Below are positions 1 through 13,400 of a stretch of 64,000 nucleotides of DNA, in pieces. The DNA comes from Paragordius varius (taxonomy: Eukaryota; Nematomorpha), in assembly GCA_964247055.1 (NCBI GenBank), contig OZ176053.1, forward strand, positions 6,944,001 through 7,008,000, written 5' to 3'. The notes under the pieces are model-generated. The model was not told where the DNA came from. It ran no database searches and saw nothing but the letters and a program-made list of their open reading frames with translations. The position numbers and the translations under genes are program-made. Within the stretch, counting starts at the first letter, position 1; each line of letters begins with the position of its first letter.

Positions 1-167
1 TTGCAATTCTCAAATTCACATATTTTTTAATCCTATTATGTGGAACAAAAATGGGGTGATGCCTCAATAAACGTGTATTTTTGCCTTATAATATTCATTA
101 TTTAAATTTTAAAAAGAGTGTGCTTTTTTATTTTTGACATTAAAATATTTTTTATTGATATTCATAG

Positions 168-1690
168 GGCGTGATGATTTGGACCCCATGGATCCGGCTG
201 CTTATTCGGATATACCAAGGTATGATATACTCAAATTTTTTTATGATTTAAATTAATATCTATTATATTTAATGTATTTGAGCCATAGATAAAAATTTAT
301 CAAACTTTTATGAATTTTTTTAAACAATTGATCTCAAATTATAACAAAAATATAAAATATGTTTATTAGATTATACAATTTTATATCTTATCTATAAATT
401 TAAAATGATATTTTTTGAACGTGCCAAGTTTTTAGATAAAAGTACCACGCGTTTTAAATTTCTTTTACAGCGTTAAATTCACACTAATAATTTTTTATCA
501 ATGCCAATACGATTTTTGACAGCGGAAAAAACAAGTTTTAAATGTTTCTAGTTTTAATTTTCATGTAATACGGATGCTAATCGTTGATATTAGCCATTCG
601 TGTAAATTAAAACACAGTTAACAATCAAATACATTTCGAATAGACACTTGAATATTAAAATCGGACGTTTCAAATTCACTCTTGAACATTTCAGAATAAT
701 GCTTTGCTAATCTACCCTAAAAATATATGTTTAATTTAACTTATATATGATAGTTTGGGGATATTTTATCTTTTTTATGTTTTATTACTGTATTTTCTGA
801 TTTTTTTTAAAAAATAAAAATATAGTTAATTTTTTATTTTAAGCTGGGCTATATGTTTATTCAAATATATCTTTTGCATCGTAACAAGGCATACAAAAAT
901 TACCTATATTTTTAATATACCATTTACAATTCAAATTCACCCTTGAACAATTCAAATTCACCCTATTATGTGTTTTCGAGCAAATATAACTCATTATTAA
1001 TACGAAATATATCTTTATTGCTTAGTTTATTATTTTTCAGTATTATTTTAATACAATCAAAATTTTATTTTTTGAAAATATGAGAATATATAAATATTTA
1101 ATCTTAAAAAACACATAATTTATTTTAGGGTAAATTTGAATTGTCAATGGTAAATTTAAATTGTTCAAGGGTTAATTTGAATTGTTTAAGGGGGGATTTG
1201 AAGTGTAAATGGTATGTTAAAAAAATGAAAACCTGAAAAAAACATTAAAATCGAACAATTAATATCATATATGAGGTAATTTAGCCCTTAAATACAATTT
1301 ATATTTAGGGTGATTTCGAAACATTTGAGGTTAAATCGTCAAGGGTCAATTTGAAGTGTTCAATGAATTTAATGTGTAAAATATATATTAAGTAGCATTA
1401 AGATAGACTAAATAAGTCCTTTGCCACGCAAAATTGTATAATAATGATTTATTTCACAAAAAAATATGGTCGATTTTCATTGTGATTGATTTAACGTAAA
1501 TATTAGAGGAACATGGAGTTCTGGGCTACATGGGGATGGAGAGGCCGTAACCGGCGTCGATCAAACAGCATCCGGGCCCTTGTTTCAAATGAGGCCTTAT
1601 CCAAGTCCCGGGGACATTCTTAAGAGGAAAGAAAAGGCACAAAAGTCAACAATATCTAAAAAGAAAAAACAGCAAAAACCACGACCCTAA
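168..1690 (+). CDS. PQBP1: PQBP1, C-terminal exons (gene enters from the left edge)
   Basis: Two exons, 168-219 and 1507-1690, flanked by AG/GT (acceptor 166-167, donor 220-221, acceptor 1505-1506); the split codon reads Arg across the junction. Exon 1 encodes [13 protein letters not shown] and exon 2 opens with GTWSSGL, then contains [18 protein letters not shown] and a Lys-rich tail ending at TAA 1688-1690. The order DPMDP..YSD.PRGTWS.GL ... GPLFQ.RPYPSPG is the C-terminus of polyglutamine-binding protein 1. In known PQBP1 the PYPSPG segment binds the spliceosomal U5-15kD protein, so a nuclear splicing role is inferred. The WW domain would lie upstream of the window. The AATAAA at about 1808 is a plausible poly(A) signal. 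Identification is firm; only the 3' part is visible. Confidence 0.93.
920..1212. mobile_element. MITE in PQBP1 intron, TA target, CCATTT termini
   Basis: The element starts CCATTTACA and ends TGTAAATGG, flanked by TA on both sides (918-919, 1213-1214). Its subterminal parts repeat short CAAATTCACCCTT-like motifs and their reverse complement. No coding capacity. It sits inside a wider inverted repeat (about 650-1375) with similar motifs, which suggests nesting. A second copy of the family lies at 22477-22738. Confidence 0.7.
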
Positions 1691-1929
1691 AATATTACAT
1701 ATTTATGTATATGATTGATAAATTAAAAATATATTGATTTATATACATGTTGTATAAAGACAAAATTTGTTTTTAAACATTATTTTTTGTAAGTATATAC
1801 AATTCGGAATAAAATATAAAATGAATATTATATAATATTATGATGAATGCATGATATATCATAGAAGGACATTAATTTGAGATCATATAGCAAAGGATAT
1901 TATATTAACACTAATTTTTGAAATCTTTT

Positions 1930-4016
1930 TTATTTTGAATTATTAGTTTTAATTATGGGTGTAAAATAGCGCCATTCTTGTTTGATAGCATTTCGCATAT
2001 AACCATCATTAAAACTATTTTTGCCTGTTGCTATATTTGAAATAAATGGATTACTGGGATGGAAACTGTTCTTGCAATACGGAGTGTCATTAAAAAATTT
2101 ATTTTCTTTATTGCATTCTACTGTTTCATGTTCAATATTGGTTTGTGATTTGTGACTCTGGCACCAATCATTTAAATTTGTTATGGTTTGAAGTGGATAA
2201 GCCAAATCATTGTATTTTGAAAAATCTTGTTTTGTTGAATTGAAATTGTTATGGAGAGATGGTAAAAACTCCAATTCATTTGGTGTTTGGGGACTAAAGG
2301 CCGGGCTATTTAGCAATCTAAAAATTTTATTATTAGGTAAATATGTATATAAAACAGCAAAATAAAGCATACTCAAATTTTTTGGTTAAAAGTTCGGTTT
2401 CTGATGGAGAATCAAATTGTAATCGTCGTTTACACAAATGAGAATTGTTACCTAAGACATTATTTAAACGATACTATTTGTATTTTTCTCAATATAATGT
2501 AGTGCTGGGGGTTCCAAAAAGTCATTTTCATTGCATGTCAATTGTACTGGTGTATAGTCATTTTTTATGGACAACGTGGTTAGATTTATGTCCAGTGTGG
2601 GTTCATCATTTTGCGATAGAAGTTGATCCAAATATCCAGTGTGATTATTCATGCTATAAAAACTATTTTATATGTAATTTATTAGTATTATGATAAATGA
2701 AAATACCTTGTTTCAAGTCCACTATCGTTTGTAGAAACGGTGGTATTAGAATACATTTCACCATAATCGTCTGCTATAGTTTGATATTGATCATTGGTTA
2801 AATGGGTAATGTTTGATTCATTTAAATTAACATGTTCTTGCTGTTGACTTAAATATACAATGTTTTCAGTATTATTTGGAAAATTATTGTAATATATGGG
2901 CTCAAATGTTTGGATGACTATGTTTCCATCGTTTATGCTTTGATCATTAGCAATATAATCTTCATTCATAATTTCAACGTATTCATTCAAATTTTCGCTA
3001 TCTTTGTGTTCGTTTAAAATATATATAGTTGGATTTTCTGCAATTTCAATGGTTGTATAATCTAGCGGTTCAGCAAGTTTCGATTGAACAGAAAACTCAT
3101 TTGAAGAGCATCCGAAATCGTTTGTAGTAAATTCTAAACGCTTTTTACATGACTTTCCTTTGGGAATAGTGCCAGGAAGTATGGATTCAATCGCTTGTTC
3201 ACATTCATGTTTAATTTCATTTTTTGGCTTTCGTGTGCGTCTTTTGGGTATCGTTGCCCTAAATTTACATAAAATTTTAACTTTTCGGCCCCTTTTGTTG
3301 GAGTTAATTGTAGAGAGGGGTCATTTAATAAATATTCTATATAAATTAAAAAGTGTACTAGATTCTCCAAAATCATATCTCGGTACATTGTTAACAACGC
3401 GATTACTAAACCACAAATCTTCCAACACTTTTGAAGGGTTTACAGTATTACATTTGCGTTTCCTATCAATATATTATTAATGTACCTTAGAGTTTGTTGT
3501 TGAATATAATGTCCATAAACCGCTTCAACAATGTTCCATTCCATGCAATTACTATTAAATTCTACATAATCAAGGTATATGTTGTTTTCTGTAGCTTTAC
3601 TGTGCAAAAATTCTAGTATTTATATTGAATTTATACTTTTATTTTCTAACAATGCCTGACACTCTTTTCTAAGTTTTTGAATGATGGACGTCGAAATTTC
3701 CAAAATTTGTTTCTAATACGGTACAATTAGTCAAGTTAAAATAGAATTTTGTCATTAGTCAACTTAAAAAAGGTGTAATGAACTCTAAGTTCATTACACC
3801 CTAACGTTAGAGAGGTTATTTACACTTTAAGGGCATGTATAATACTGGCTTAAAATTTACCTTGGTTAAACGACCTGAAATAGGAGGAATCATCGAATTT
3901 ACCTTCATAATATCAATTAAGGAATTATAATGATTACGACGATTATCTCTCCATTTTTTGTCTGCATCTTTATGCCTTTGGGATCGAATATATGGGCTTA
4001 GTTGTTTAGTTCTCAT
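1930..4016 (-). CDS. bHLH transcription-factor-like protein with three 23-24-nt introns
   Basis: Exons read from high to low coordinates: 3861-4016, 3637-3712, 3486-3612, 2708-3462, 2475-2653, 2373-2451, 1930-2317. Exon 1 gives a basic region and helix 1 (KKWRDNRRNHYNSLIDIM), a loop, and exon 2 gives helix 2 (KQILEISTSIIQKLRKEC), so residues ~15-75 form a bHLH domain. Helix-loop-helix proteins dimerise and bind E-box-type DNA; partner and target are unknown here. The rest is acidic, Asn/Gln-rich and low complexity, with a basic RRTRKPK stretch, typical of an activation region. Introns 3613-3636, 3463-3485 and 2452-2474 are 24, 23 and 23 nt. The large exon has one in-frame TGA near 3351, so another tiny intron or a sequence error lies around 3320-3400; I could not place it. 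Start is the first ATG (4014-4016). Subfamily not recognised. Confidence 0.68.
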
Positions 4017-4608
4017 CAAAAAAAAATTATTTTAAAAAATCGTTTGGGGAAATATAGCAATATGTCAAAATCAGACGATAATAATGAACCGATTAGTTAA
4101 CGGATTTTTTCGTTTTTAGGTTCATATTTATTATTTTTAAATTTGTTTATAATCTTTTGTTATTTCTGTATTCGTCAAAATATATTGGCACGTTCCCTTA
4201 ATCAACTATTTCTCTTTTTTTAAATACATTTAATTATTGCAGAATTATATATTTCATACATTTACTAACGAAACTTTTATACTTATTAAAATTAAAAATT
4301 ATGATTAATGATGGATGAATGGATACAAATTAATTATTTAGTACGATTGTTTTTTTTTCATAAAAATATAGACAATAAGACTACGAAAACCTTTTACATA
4401 GTTCACCAATACAGTTAATGTTTTAATTTATAATATTTGACATTCAAATGAACTATTAAAACAAAGTACAACAAACAATGTATCGTTTACCCAAAAAATG
4501 TTTATAGATTTTGACATTTATGCAATTTAAAAACAAAATAAAAATGTTTTTGAAGGTTCATATCAACTTATATACTAATTTATATAAACCTCATGTTTGA
4601 ATTTCCAA

Positions 4609-5539
4609 TCACTTTTTCATATTGTGTATCCATTTACATAAATGCGTTAAATGTTCGATTCCCAGTACTTGTGCAGCTTTTTCCACCTTTTTAAAGCGTT
4701 CTGAATTGGGATCCAATTCATCGAATTGAGATGTGTAAATAAATTTTTGTAAAAGAACAAATGTATCTTGATCAATTTCCATTTTTTCTGAAGGTAGTAT
4801 ATGAATTGTGCCTGGAGGCATCGCATTTTTATCCGAAAATAAATTTTCGAAATAATCGCTATTGATTATATTAAGTATAACTACAAAACCCAAAAACATG
4901 TCTTTTCCAAAATAATAAAATATATTGTTATTTAAAGTCGTCTGTTTTTTTATATGATGTGGTATTCCAGACCCGTAAAAACTTTACGCTCGACTGCCAC
5001 TCTGGACTGACAATGGTTATCAAAATATTACAGCATTATTAGATTCTAACCAATATACCCCCCACATAGTACTAGTTGGATATTTTAATCAGATTTTTAA
5101 AAGATATAAATTGATTGCGATTTAATAAACGTGAATGTCTATTATATGAAATTTAACAGGCTGGCTGAAGCCAATGGCTAAAATATTCACGAAAGTACAG
5201 GATAAAGGGCCGTTATTTAATTGTCTTTTAATTTAAAAATCCCTTTTTTCCCGAAAAATACATTGTTCCGCCATGTGCCGGAACTCTGAATTTATTTTCA
5301 ATGGTAAAATACACTCATCTTAACTTTTAACTCTTTAACATATTGTGGTTCATCTTAATTCAACTGGTATCTGTGAAATTGGTGTCATATAAGATACTTA
5401 TTATATTACCTGTGGAGAGAGTAAAATAGCTTGTGCCCACCAAATATCTTATTTTCCACTTTAATGAATATATCTGGATTAAGGATGTTGCCATCATCCC
5501 ATAAATACTGAGTTAATGTCTGGAGTTTCCGCAATTTGC
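4609..5539 (-). CDS. BTB/POZ-domain protein (5' end unresolved)
   Basis: Two exons: 5410-5539 and 4609-4858. The first encodes NPDIFIKVENKIFGGHKLF and ends SLH; the second continues SDYFENLF, then DQDTFVLLQKFIYT and LGIEHLTHLC before TGA at 4609-4611. The D-F-I-K-V...F..HK.....SDYF..LF pattern followed by a hydrophobic LL.FIYT helix is the BTB/POZ fold, used for homodimerisation and cullin-3 or repressor recruitment. Codon phase is preserved across the 551-nt intron (AG|C makes Ser). Upstream exons are needed (the first exon seen begins in mid-codon) but I could not find them between 5540 and the cadherin start. No Kelch, zinc-finger or MATH partner domain follows, so the protein ends with the BTB domain. 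Confidence 0.66.
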
Positions 5540-6661
5540 CTGAAAATAAAGTATTGTTCATTGAGGCTCTTCTTGATAATATTTTGAATATATATTGAGT
5601 TACATATGTGAGTATGCTTTTAAAAAATAGAAGTATTCTATTAAATTAGCTGTATTATATTTTTTATTTTATTTTTACGGTTTAATGTTTTATTTAATAA
5701 TATATGGTTTAAGCATGTAAATGGATCACAACCATATCCAGATATTTCCAATAATTCGGAGCCAATTTTTATTTTTTTATGGCTAATTACATTTCAAGGG
5801 TAATTTCTGTAACACCTTTGAAAACAATCAATGTTAATCTCCATATATTCCTTAACCACTTAACAACCAAATCTATATTCCATATTTTCTGGATATTATT
5901 GGGTTATAAATTATACATTGTTGAAGAATTTAAAAAATTTTGAATTTTTCTTGGCGTTGCTATCAAATTTACCAGACTTTTTTAAATAAGATTGATTTTA
6001 AATTATCTTAAATATAATCAATATCGATATCATAAAAATTGCTCATCTTTAAAGTTAAATTATAATTTAATTGTTACATGGGGCGCCAAATAAAATTTTA
6101 TAAATTTATATACCATTCTCATGCTAATAAATTAGAACATATTGGTTCAAAAATTAAAGGGAAAGGACAATAAATTGAGTTATCCTATTTTTCCAATTTA
6201 AAATCACATATGATAAAGTTTTATTTATTTAATAACTCTAAATTATATATTTATGAATGCAAAATCAGATAATTTTTCAAGATTTTTTTAACGAAGAATA
6301 TCGTTATTTCAATTCTAGTCGTTAATGAAATTCCTTATATTTTACACAAAAATATTTATATTTAAGATATAAATTTCCGAAATTTAACGAAGTAATATTA
6401 AAACATTATCCAACCCGATGAAAAATCATATCTGTCATCGACTCAAATTATTATTTCAAAAATTCATTCTCAATTTTTAGCTGAAATAAAAGTTTAGCCA
6501 ATTCATATTTTAATTAATCATAAAAACTGCAAAAATGAGGTTACCTGTTAATTTATTTATTTATAAAATTTCGGATGGTTGTCCTACAAAACGTATCTTA
6601 ATTTTTCATTTGATTTACCTGCTTGATCACCATAGGCTAGGGAATTTATTTATAATTTAAT

Positions 6662-7587
6662 ATGCATCTATTTCAAATTTTTATATATTTTTTGCTTCTT
6701 GTAGGATGTATCCTCTTATCCCCAATTTATTGTCAAATTCATCTAACGCCATTTTTAGAGAAAAAGATTATTACATCGGTAAATGAAGGATATGTCGGTT
6801 GTTTTGCACAAGTAACACAATTTATTACATAGGTTAAGTCGTTTTTGACAATTTTTTATATGAATTGCGCTTTCCCAATTTTATTTTTTGATTAAACGAC
6901 TTGGATGAAAGAATAAATCCAATTTTAAGCAATCTAATATACTATAAAAAGAACAATTAATGTAAATATAAATATATTTTCTATCTAAAAATTAAAATTA
7001 TAATTTTAAAACATTAAGACGTATATTTTGAAACTTTAAAATATATGATTATATCACCGTACATTTCTACTTCATCCAATATAAAACAATTATGATTTTA
7101 ATTCAAGTTAAAAAATACATCGGTCTTTTGAAACAAAAATATTGTTTTTATATTTTTACGTTTTGTCCGTATAATTTCAATTTTTACTGTATAAATGTTT
7201 AAACTTTTCAAATAATTATTGTTTTGACTTACAAAAAAGCTCTTACATTTTTGCGATATAGTTATATGGTGGTGATGTTTTAGCAACAAATATCAAATAC
7301 ATTTTAAATGAAGCCCCACCCGCTTTTGATGTCAGTAAAGAAGGGAAATTGTGCACAAAAAGTCCGCTTAGCTATGGCATGCAAGCGCAATACAAATTCC
7401 AAGCCCTGGTCAAAAATGATTGGTTGAAAAGTGCTTTGTCGGATATCATAGTGACTCTCATATTTTTCTTCAAAAACAATTGCTAAAAAATTATATATTC
7501 ATTTTTTCATTATTATTTTTCTAACATAATATATTAATTAGTTAGTAACATTTTTTGGATTTTTATTAATAAATATGGAACTGAATC

Positions 7588-7633
<46 letters not shown>

Positions 7634-10443
7634 TATATGTGCATGACAGGTTAATGTTAAAAAGTTATTGTTTAAACCGCCCATCTTTGAGAAAGAAACT
7701 TACGTGATTGAAGTTACTACAGACATTGCGATCAAGAAAACAATACTACAGGTAACGTGTGTGTGTATGAATAATGATGATTTATATTAATGGTAAACAT
7801 GTAAATTCTTTAAATTTGAAATAAAAGAGTCAATAGTTATTTCTATTTGTATAAGTGCCGTTATTCATACATTATATTTGTGTATAATTTTTTTGTGATA
7901 AAATTGATACACACGCGAGGAAATATACCATTTCCACTTCAAGTTTGTACATTAAGCCATTATAGAAAAGGCACCAACTAGAAATGTAAAAATGTTCATC
8001 TTGAAGTGAGTGATGGTATACAATGCGGAATAATTTAGTTATTAATTTTTTCGCACATCATATTTAATGGAAAAAATATTAATTAATGTATAGGTTTTAG
8101 CCAAATCTCAAGATACAATCAATCCATCAGCAATCTTTTATGTGTTAGAGTCTGCCCCTTTGTCCATCGGTCTTAACCAATTAACGGGGGAAATATTTTT
8201 GCTTAAAACATTGAAAAGAAGTCAATCATTGGAAATTAAATTTAAGGTTGTCGCCAAAGAAGGAAACGCCACCTCAACTACAACCGTTACCATTAATTTA
8301 GTGCGAAAAGTATATCAAGATTTATTTTTACATAAATTTTGCCAAAGAAATAACCGGGTATATAGGCTAATTTAACAATGTTTTCTTGAAACTTATTTGG
8401 CTTATTTTATTGCTGTTAATTCGATCTTATCTGTTAAATTTAACACGCCACCTTTCTACTTTTAAAATATCCATTCATATATTAGATTTATATATTTTAC
8501 GAATGTTATTATGTTAAAAAACGGTTCTATATGCAATAATACATTGGAATAATGATTTGAAATCTAACAAATACAATTAACAAGAAAATCATTATAAACC
8601 CAAAACTATTAGACAAAATAGAGAAAATTGATTTCAAAAAACGCAATATTTTATGCGATAATTTTTTTTAAAATAAATAAAAATTTAATTATACTATATT
8701 ATAAAGTATAAGTTCTGTAAAAAAATATTTTGATGAATAGGTAAATGTTTTTCCTCCTCAAGTGACTGTGGTGTCCTCCTTGTTTAAATGTTTATCTACC
8801 AACGATAACACCCCGACAGTTGGTTCCGATAAATGCCCGCGTAAATTTATTATTTTTTGATTTTTTAATCACGCTGGATATTTTTTATTTAATATTTACT
8901 AACCGGCCCTATATTTACGATTTAATCGCTAATTCACTAAGAAAGCAGATACGAAATTATACATGTTGCAAATCGAACTTAACCTATTTCGAAATTATTT
9001 TTTTGAATATTAAATTTAATTTAGTTTGATCATTTGAGGATTTAAATACAGTCCCATTACCGTATAATCTAGAATATGCATAAATACTATACCATTTCCC
9101 AGTCTAAATAAACGTTTTCCCAATAAATCAAATTTTTCCCAGTCAATCGAAACGTTTTCCCAGTCAATCGAAACATTTTCCCAGTCAATCGAAACGTTTT
9201 CTCAGTCAATCGAAACATTTTCCCAGTCAATAAAAACGGTTTTATTTTTGATGATAAATATCAAAACAAGACATAAAAATAACTTTTAACCATTATCAGC
9301 GTAATAGGATATTATTTTTTATAAAAACACAATTATTAAATGACAATTTTCCAAGTATATTCCAGTGCACAATCATTAATGACTTATTCTTTAAAAATTA
9401 TATTTTTGGAATTTGAGATGTTTTTAAGATAAAATTTTTTATTTTATTGATGGTTCGCATTAATATTTGCCGAACGCTTCAAAACAGTTTTTAAACATTT
9501 CAAGTTTTTCTATAAAAATACTGTCGGAAAAAATATCTAAACAAAAAATTTTTTTGATAAAAATGTTTTTGATTTAAAAATATTTAATAAAAAGATATTT
9601 GACTAAAACAGGGGTGTTTAACCAAATGGCTTCGCGGGCCGCATTACTCAAAAAGCACGGCGTTCCGTTCGATATATTTCATGAATAATTTTTCGATTAG
9701 ACATACTGTAAAATACAAAAATATAACAATTTTTTTTAATTTGTTACCAATTTAACAGATTCATTTATTATAATTGCGTAAATTTGAATATTACCAAGAT
9801 TTAGTGATTTTTGCATATGGATTTCTAAATTTTTAGCGAGCCGCACAAAGATACTCGGCAGGCCGCGTTGGCACCCGATAAACCAAATGATAAATATTAG
9901 AAAATTAGGGTAAAATTTATGTTTAATATCCAATATGAGGTGTTAAATGACTTTTGAGATAAAAATGGTATATTTTTATAAATTTTATTATTTCATCCGT
10001 AATAGACTTTATAATTTAGTTGCAGATATTGATGCGAACCATCAATAAAATAAAAAATTTTATCTGAAAAACAACCAAATTCCAAAAATATAACTTTTAA
10101 AGAATAAGTCATTAATGATTGTGCACTGGAATATATTGGAAAATTGTCATTCAATAAATCTGTTTTTATAAAAAATACTATCCTAATATTACTCTGATAA
10201 TGGTTAAAAGTTATTTTTATGTCTTGTTTTGATATTTATCATCAAAAATAAAACCGTTATGTTTTTATTGACTGGGAAAATGTTTCGATTTACTGAGAAA
10301 ACGTTTTGATTGACTGGGAAAATGTTTCAATTGACTGGGAAAACGTTTCGATTGACTGGGAAAACGTTTTGATTGATTGGGAAAATGTTTCGATTGCAGT
10401 GGCGTACCGAGCATTTGCGGCGCCCGGGGCATAAAACTTTATT

Positions 10444-10478
<35 letters not shown>

Positions 10479-13400
10479 CCCCCTTTTAAAAAAGCCAATA
10501 AAACAATTTAGTAAAAAAAATACAAACGTTGTAACCTAAACACCATAGATAAGACAGCACAGTCATATAAATTTTAAATCTATTAAATATATATATATAT
10601 ATATTTATATGATACTAAATTTATTCATTTTTAAATACATAAATATTCTAATGAATTCTATAATATGGAAATTATATATAAAAATAATGTTTTAGTTGTA
10701 TATATCTTATCATTTGAAAATTCTTATTATTTTTGTATTAAAATTTAATTTTAAAATATCATTTAGGCGCCCCTAAATAACGGCGCCCGGGGCATGATGC
10801 ACCCCCTTGCCCCCCCCTCGGTACGCCCCTGTTCGATTGACTGGGAAAACGTTTATTTAGACTGGGAAATGGTATATATTGTTTTTAAAAAAATCTAATT
10901 TCGAACAACATCTAAATTTCGACCTTTAAATTAAGATTTTACTGGATATATATATATATATATATATATAATGCACATTTAGGCTGGTTTATTCATATTA
11001 TTGTTGGTCAATTTGTAACAAAAGAAATTTTATCCATAATTAAAACAAAAGGAAAATATAACGATAAAGGATAATTAAATAGAATTAAATGAAATTATAA
11101 ATAGAAATTATAAACGATATGTGAAACCCTTCGTCAATAGTAATCGCAGACTAGTTTCGTGCTTGTTAGCACTCATCAGTACGACACAACTATTTGACTT
11201 GGGGTTTTCACATATCGATTTCGTATATATATCCAACTTTGCAATTTTGGTATAAATGCAGTTGGTTATACGAATTAAAATTAAATTTTAATGTAATTTA
11301 TGAATATTAAACTGAAAATTTGAAAATAAACTGAAAATTAACTCTAGGGGTGAGCCTAGATTTAGAGATAGCTACTTAGGGATTTCATAGAAATCAATTT
11401 AATAACTAAGAGTGCTAACAAGCACGAAACTAGTCTGCGATTACTATTGACGAAGGGTTTCACATATCGTTTATAATTTCTATTTATAATTTCATTTAAT
11501 TCTATTTAATTATCCTTTATCGTTATATTACGGATTTTAAAAACTGTTATTACAAAACATAACCAATCCGTTCATTACCATTACAAAAGGAAAATATGTT
11601 TGATTTCTACACTATGTTGTTTTTTTCATACACTACTGTGTTGCCAACCACCTTGTAAATAAGCCGGCCGGCACAAATGTGCATACGATATGTAAAATTA
11701 ATAACTTTTTAGAACAAATTAGTTTGATCGAGGATACAGCTATCGATACCCTGATAGCACAAGTAAATGCTACGGATCCAGACCCTATGCCGGGATCTGG
11801 CCTGCAGTACACACTAAGCGGAATGAAATGTAAGCAGAAACAAAAATCACAAGATTGCTACAAAATAAGCCCGGATGGAAGAGTTACACTAAGTGCAAGC
11901 CTAAATTCCGCTACAAAATCTCAATATACGCTAGTTGTGGAGGTTGGGGATCAAGGAAATCCACCCCTGTTTACCCAACAGCCCTTGTACATTGCCATAA
12001 CGCCTAAGGAAAAACTATTGGTCAGTGTATTAAAATTTAAATAGATTATTAGAAGCACGCATAATATATTTTTGATAACTTTATTAAAACAAATTATTGA
12101 AGAATGTGGTATACATTATAAGAAAAACCTAAACAAGTTTTATTTTTAGTTCAACAAATATTGTAATCGAAAATTTATGTTTTACTTATATCAATTATTG
12201 CTGAATTTCTTTATTTTCAATTATTATATGTTAAACGATTATAAAGACAATTTTATACTTTTAATTTTTAAACGATAAGAAAAGTGTTGAAATATGAAAT
12301 TTGTAAAAGAGTCCTTAAGTTTATCATTAGTTTGTCTCCATTTACAATGGAAAGGTATAAACATTATATACAGTAACGAGCACTATTTATGGGCCACATC
12401 TGTATTTTAAATGACTAAAAAAGTATTAAATTTACATATAAAGTATGCATTTTAATGGTTGCTATTTTCACACTATAGGGCAATTTGCAACACAGGAGTG
12501 TATGGAAAAAAGAAAGGAAATAATTGTATATTCAACATTTTGTTGTTTTTCCATACTTTACTGTGTTCCAAATTGCCCTACTATAGTGTGAAATAAGCAA
12601 CCATTATAATGCATAATGTAAATAGCCATTTTTAAGAATTTTCGTATAAGTTATATTTTTGAGAATTGTAAAAAAATAATGTTAAAATTTGATGCTTGGA
12701 AACAGACGTGTAAATTTACACTTTTAGCCATTTAAAATACAGATATAGCCTATAATAATCCTCGTTACTGTAATTGCTCTATCGTTTAGAAATTAATAAG
12801 TGCCCCTTTCTATGGTGTGTATGTTGGGACACAACCTGGTGCAATAGTTGCCAACATATATGTGGATGCCACATATCCTGAATCGATAAAAATTAATCAA
12901 ATACCCCTAGAATCAACGGGTGGATCTGCTAAAACCACAACTCAAACAGACAACCAAAATGTTTTTAAATATGATGCGGATAAAAAAGCTGTAATTTTAG
13001 CCAAGCCCATACCCTCCAGTGCTTACCATGAAAAAATTAGATTAAAGGGTATCCAAGCTAGCCCGCTCAAGGAAACTGACATAACGTTAGAAATGTTTTC
13101 GTATGATCGGGAAGGTAATTTTTTTATCCCTATAATAATAATGTAGAAAAGGTATATTTATTGCATTGATGTAATAGCTTAATATAATTCAGCCGTATTC
13201 GATTGCCATTTACAAATATGTTTTCGGAATTGAATTCGTTTTTTTTAAAAAACGTTTTTAAAACACTAATCAAGTTTCATACAACATTTTTAGCTGAAAT
13301 GGTGATCGCTGAAGCTATTGATAAATTGGATACTGTGGCATGTGCTCTTGTCGCAATATTTATAATTGGAATCTTGTGTGGAATTGGATATTATGGGTAC

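Larger units (their letters stand above)
9092..10872. mobile_element. Foldback-type element with long inverted repeats, in the largest cadherin intron
   Basis: The left end (TACCATTTCCCAGTC, from 9090) and right end (GACTGGGAAATGGTA, to 10874) are exact reverse complements. Inside the left end is a tandem array of about six ~21-bp units (TTTCCCAGTCAATCGAAACG); the right end carries the inverted array. A ~200-bp unique inner arm (about 9240-9470) is matched in inverse at about 10025-10260. Total inverted repeat is near 370 bp per arm. TA or TATA is the likely target duplication. The loop (9480-10020) holds a decayed hAT-like fragment, and the right array is split by the hAT MITE at 10397-10831. 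No transposase is visible. Confidence 0.78.

Noticed and set aside
4859-4881. A 23-nt intron in the BTB gene (GTTATACTTAATATAATCAATAG on the minus strand)
   Set aside because: The acceptor at 4859-4860 is real, but joining the upstream exon at 5410-5539 to it gives the proper BTB sequence (SLH-SDYFENLF), so the intron is 551 nt long.
9091-9240. CRISPR-like array of ~21-bp repeats
   Set aside because: Units are contiguous without spacers and are mirrored at the other end of a foldback element in a eukaryotic intron.
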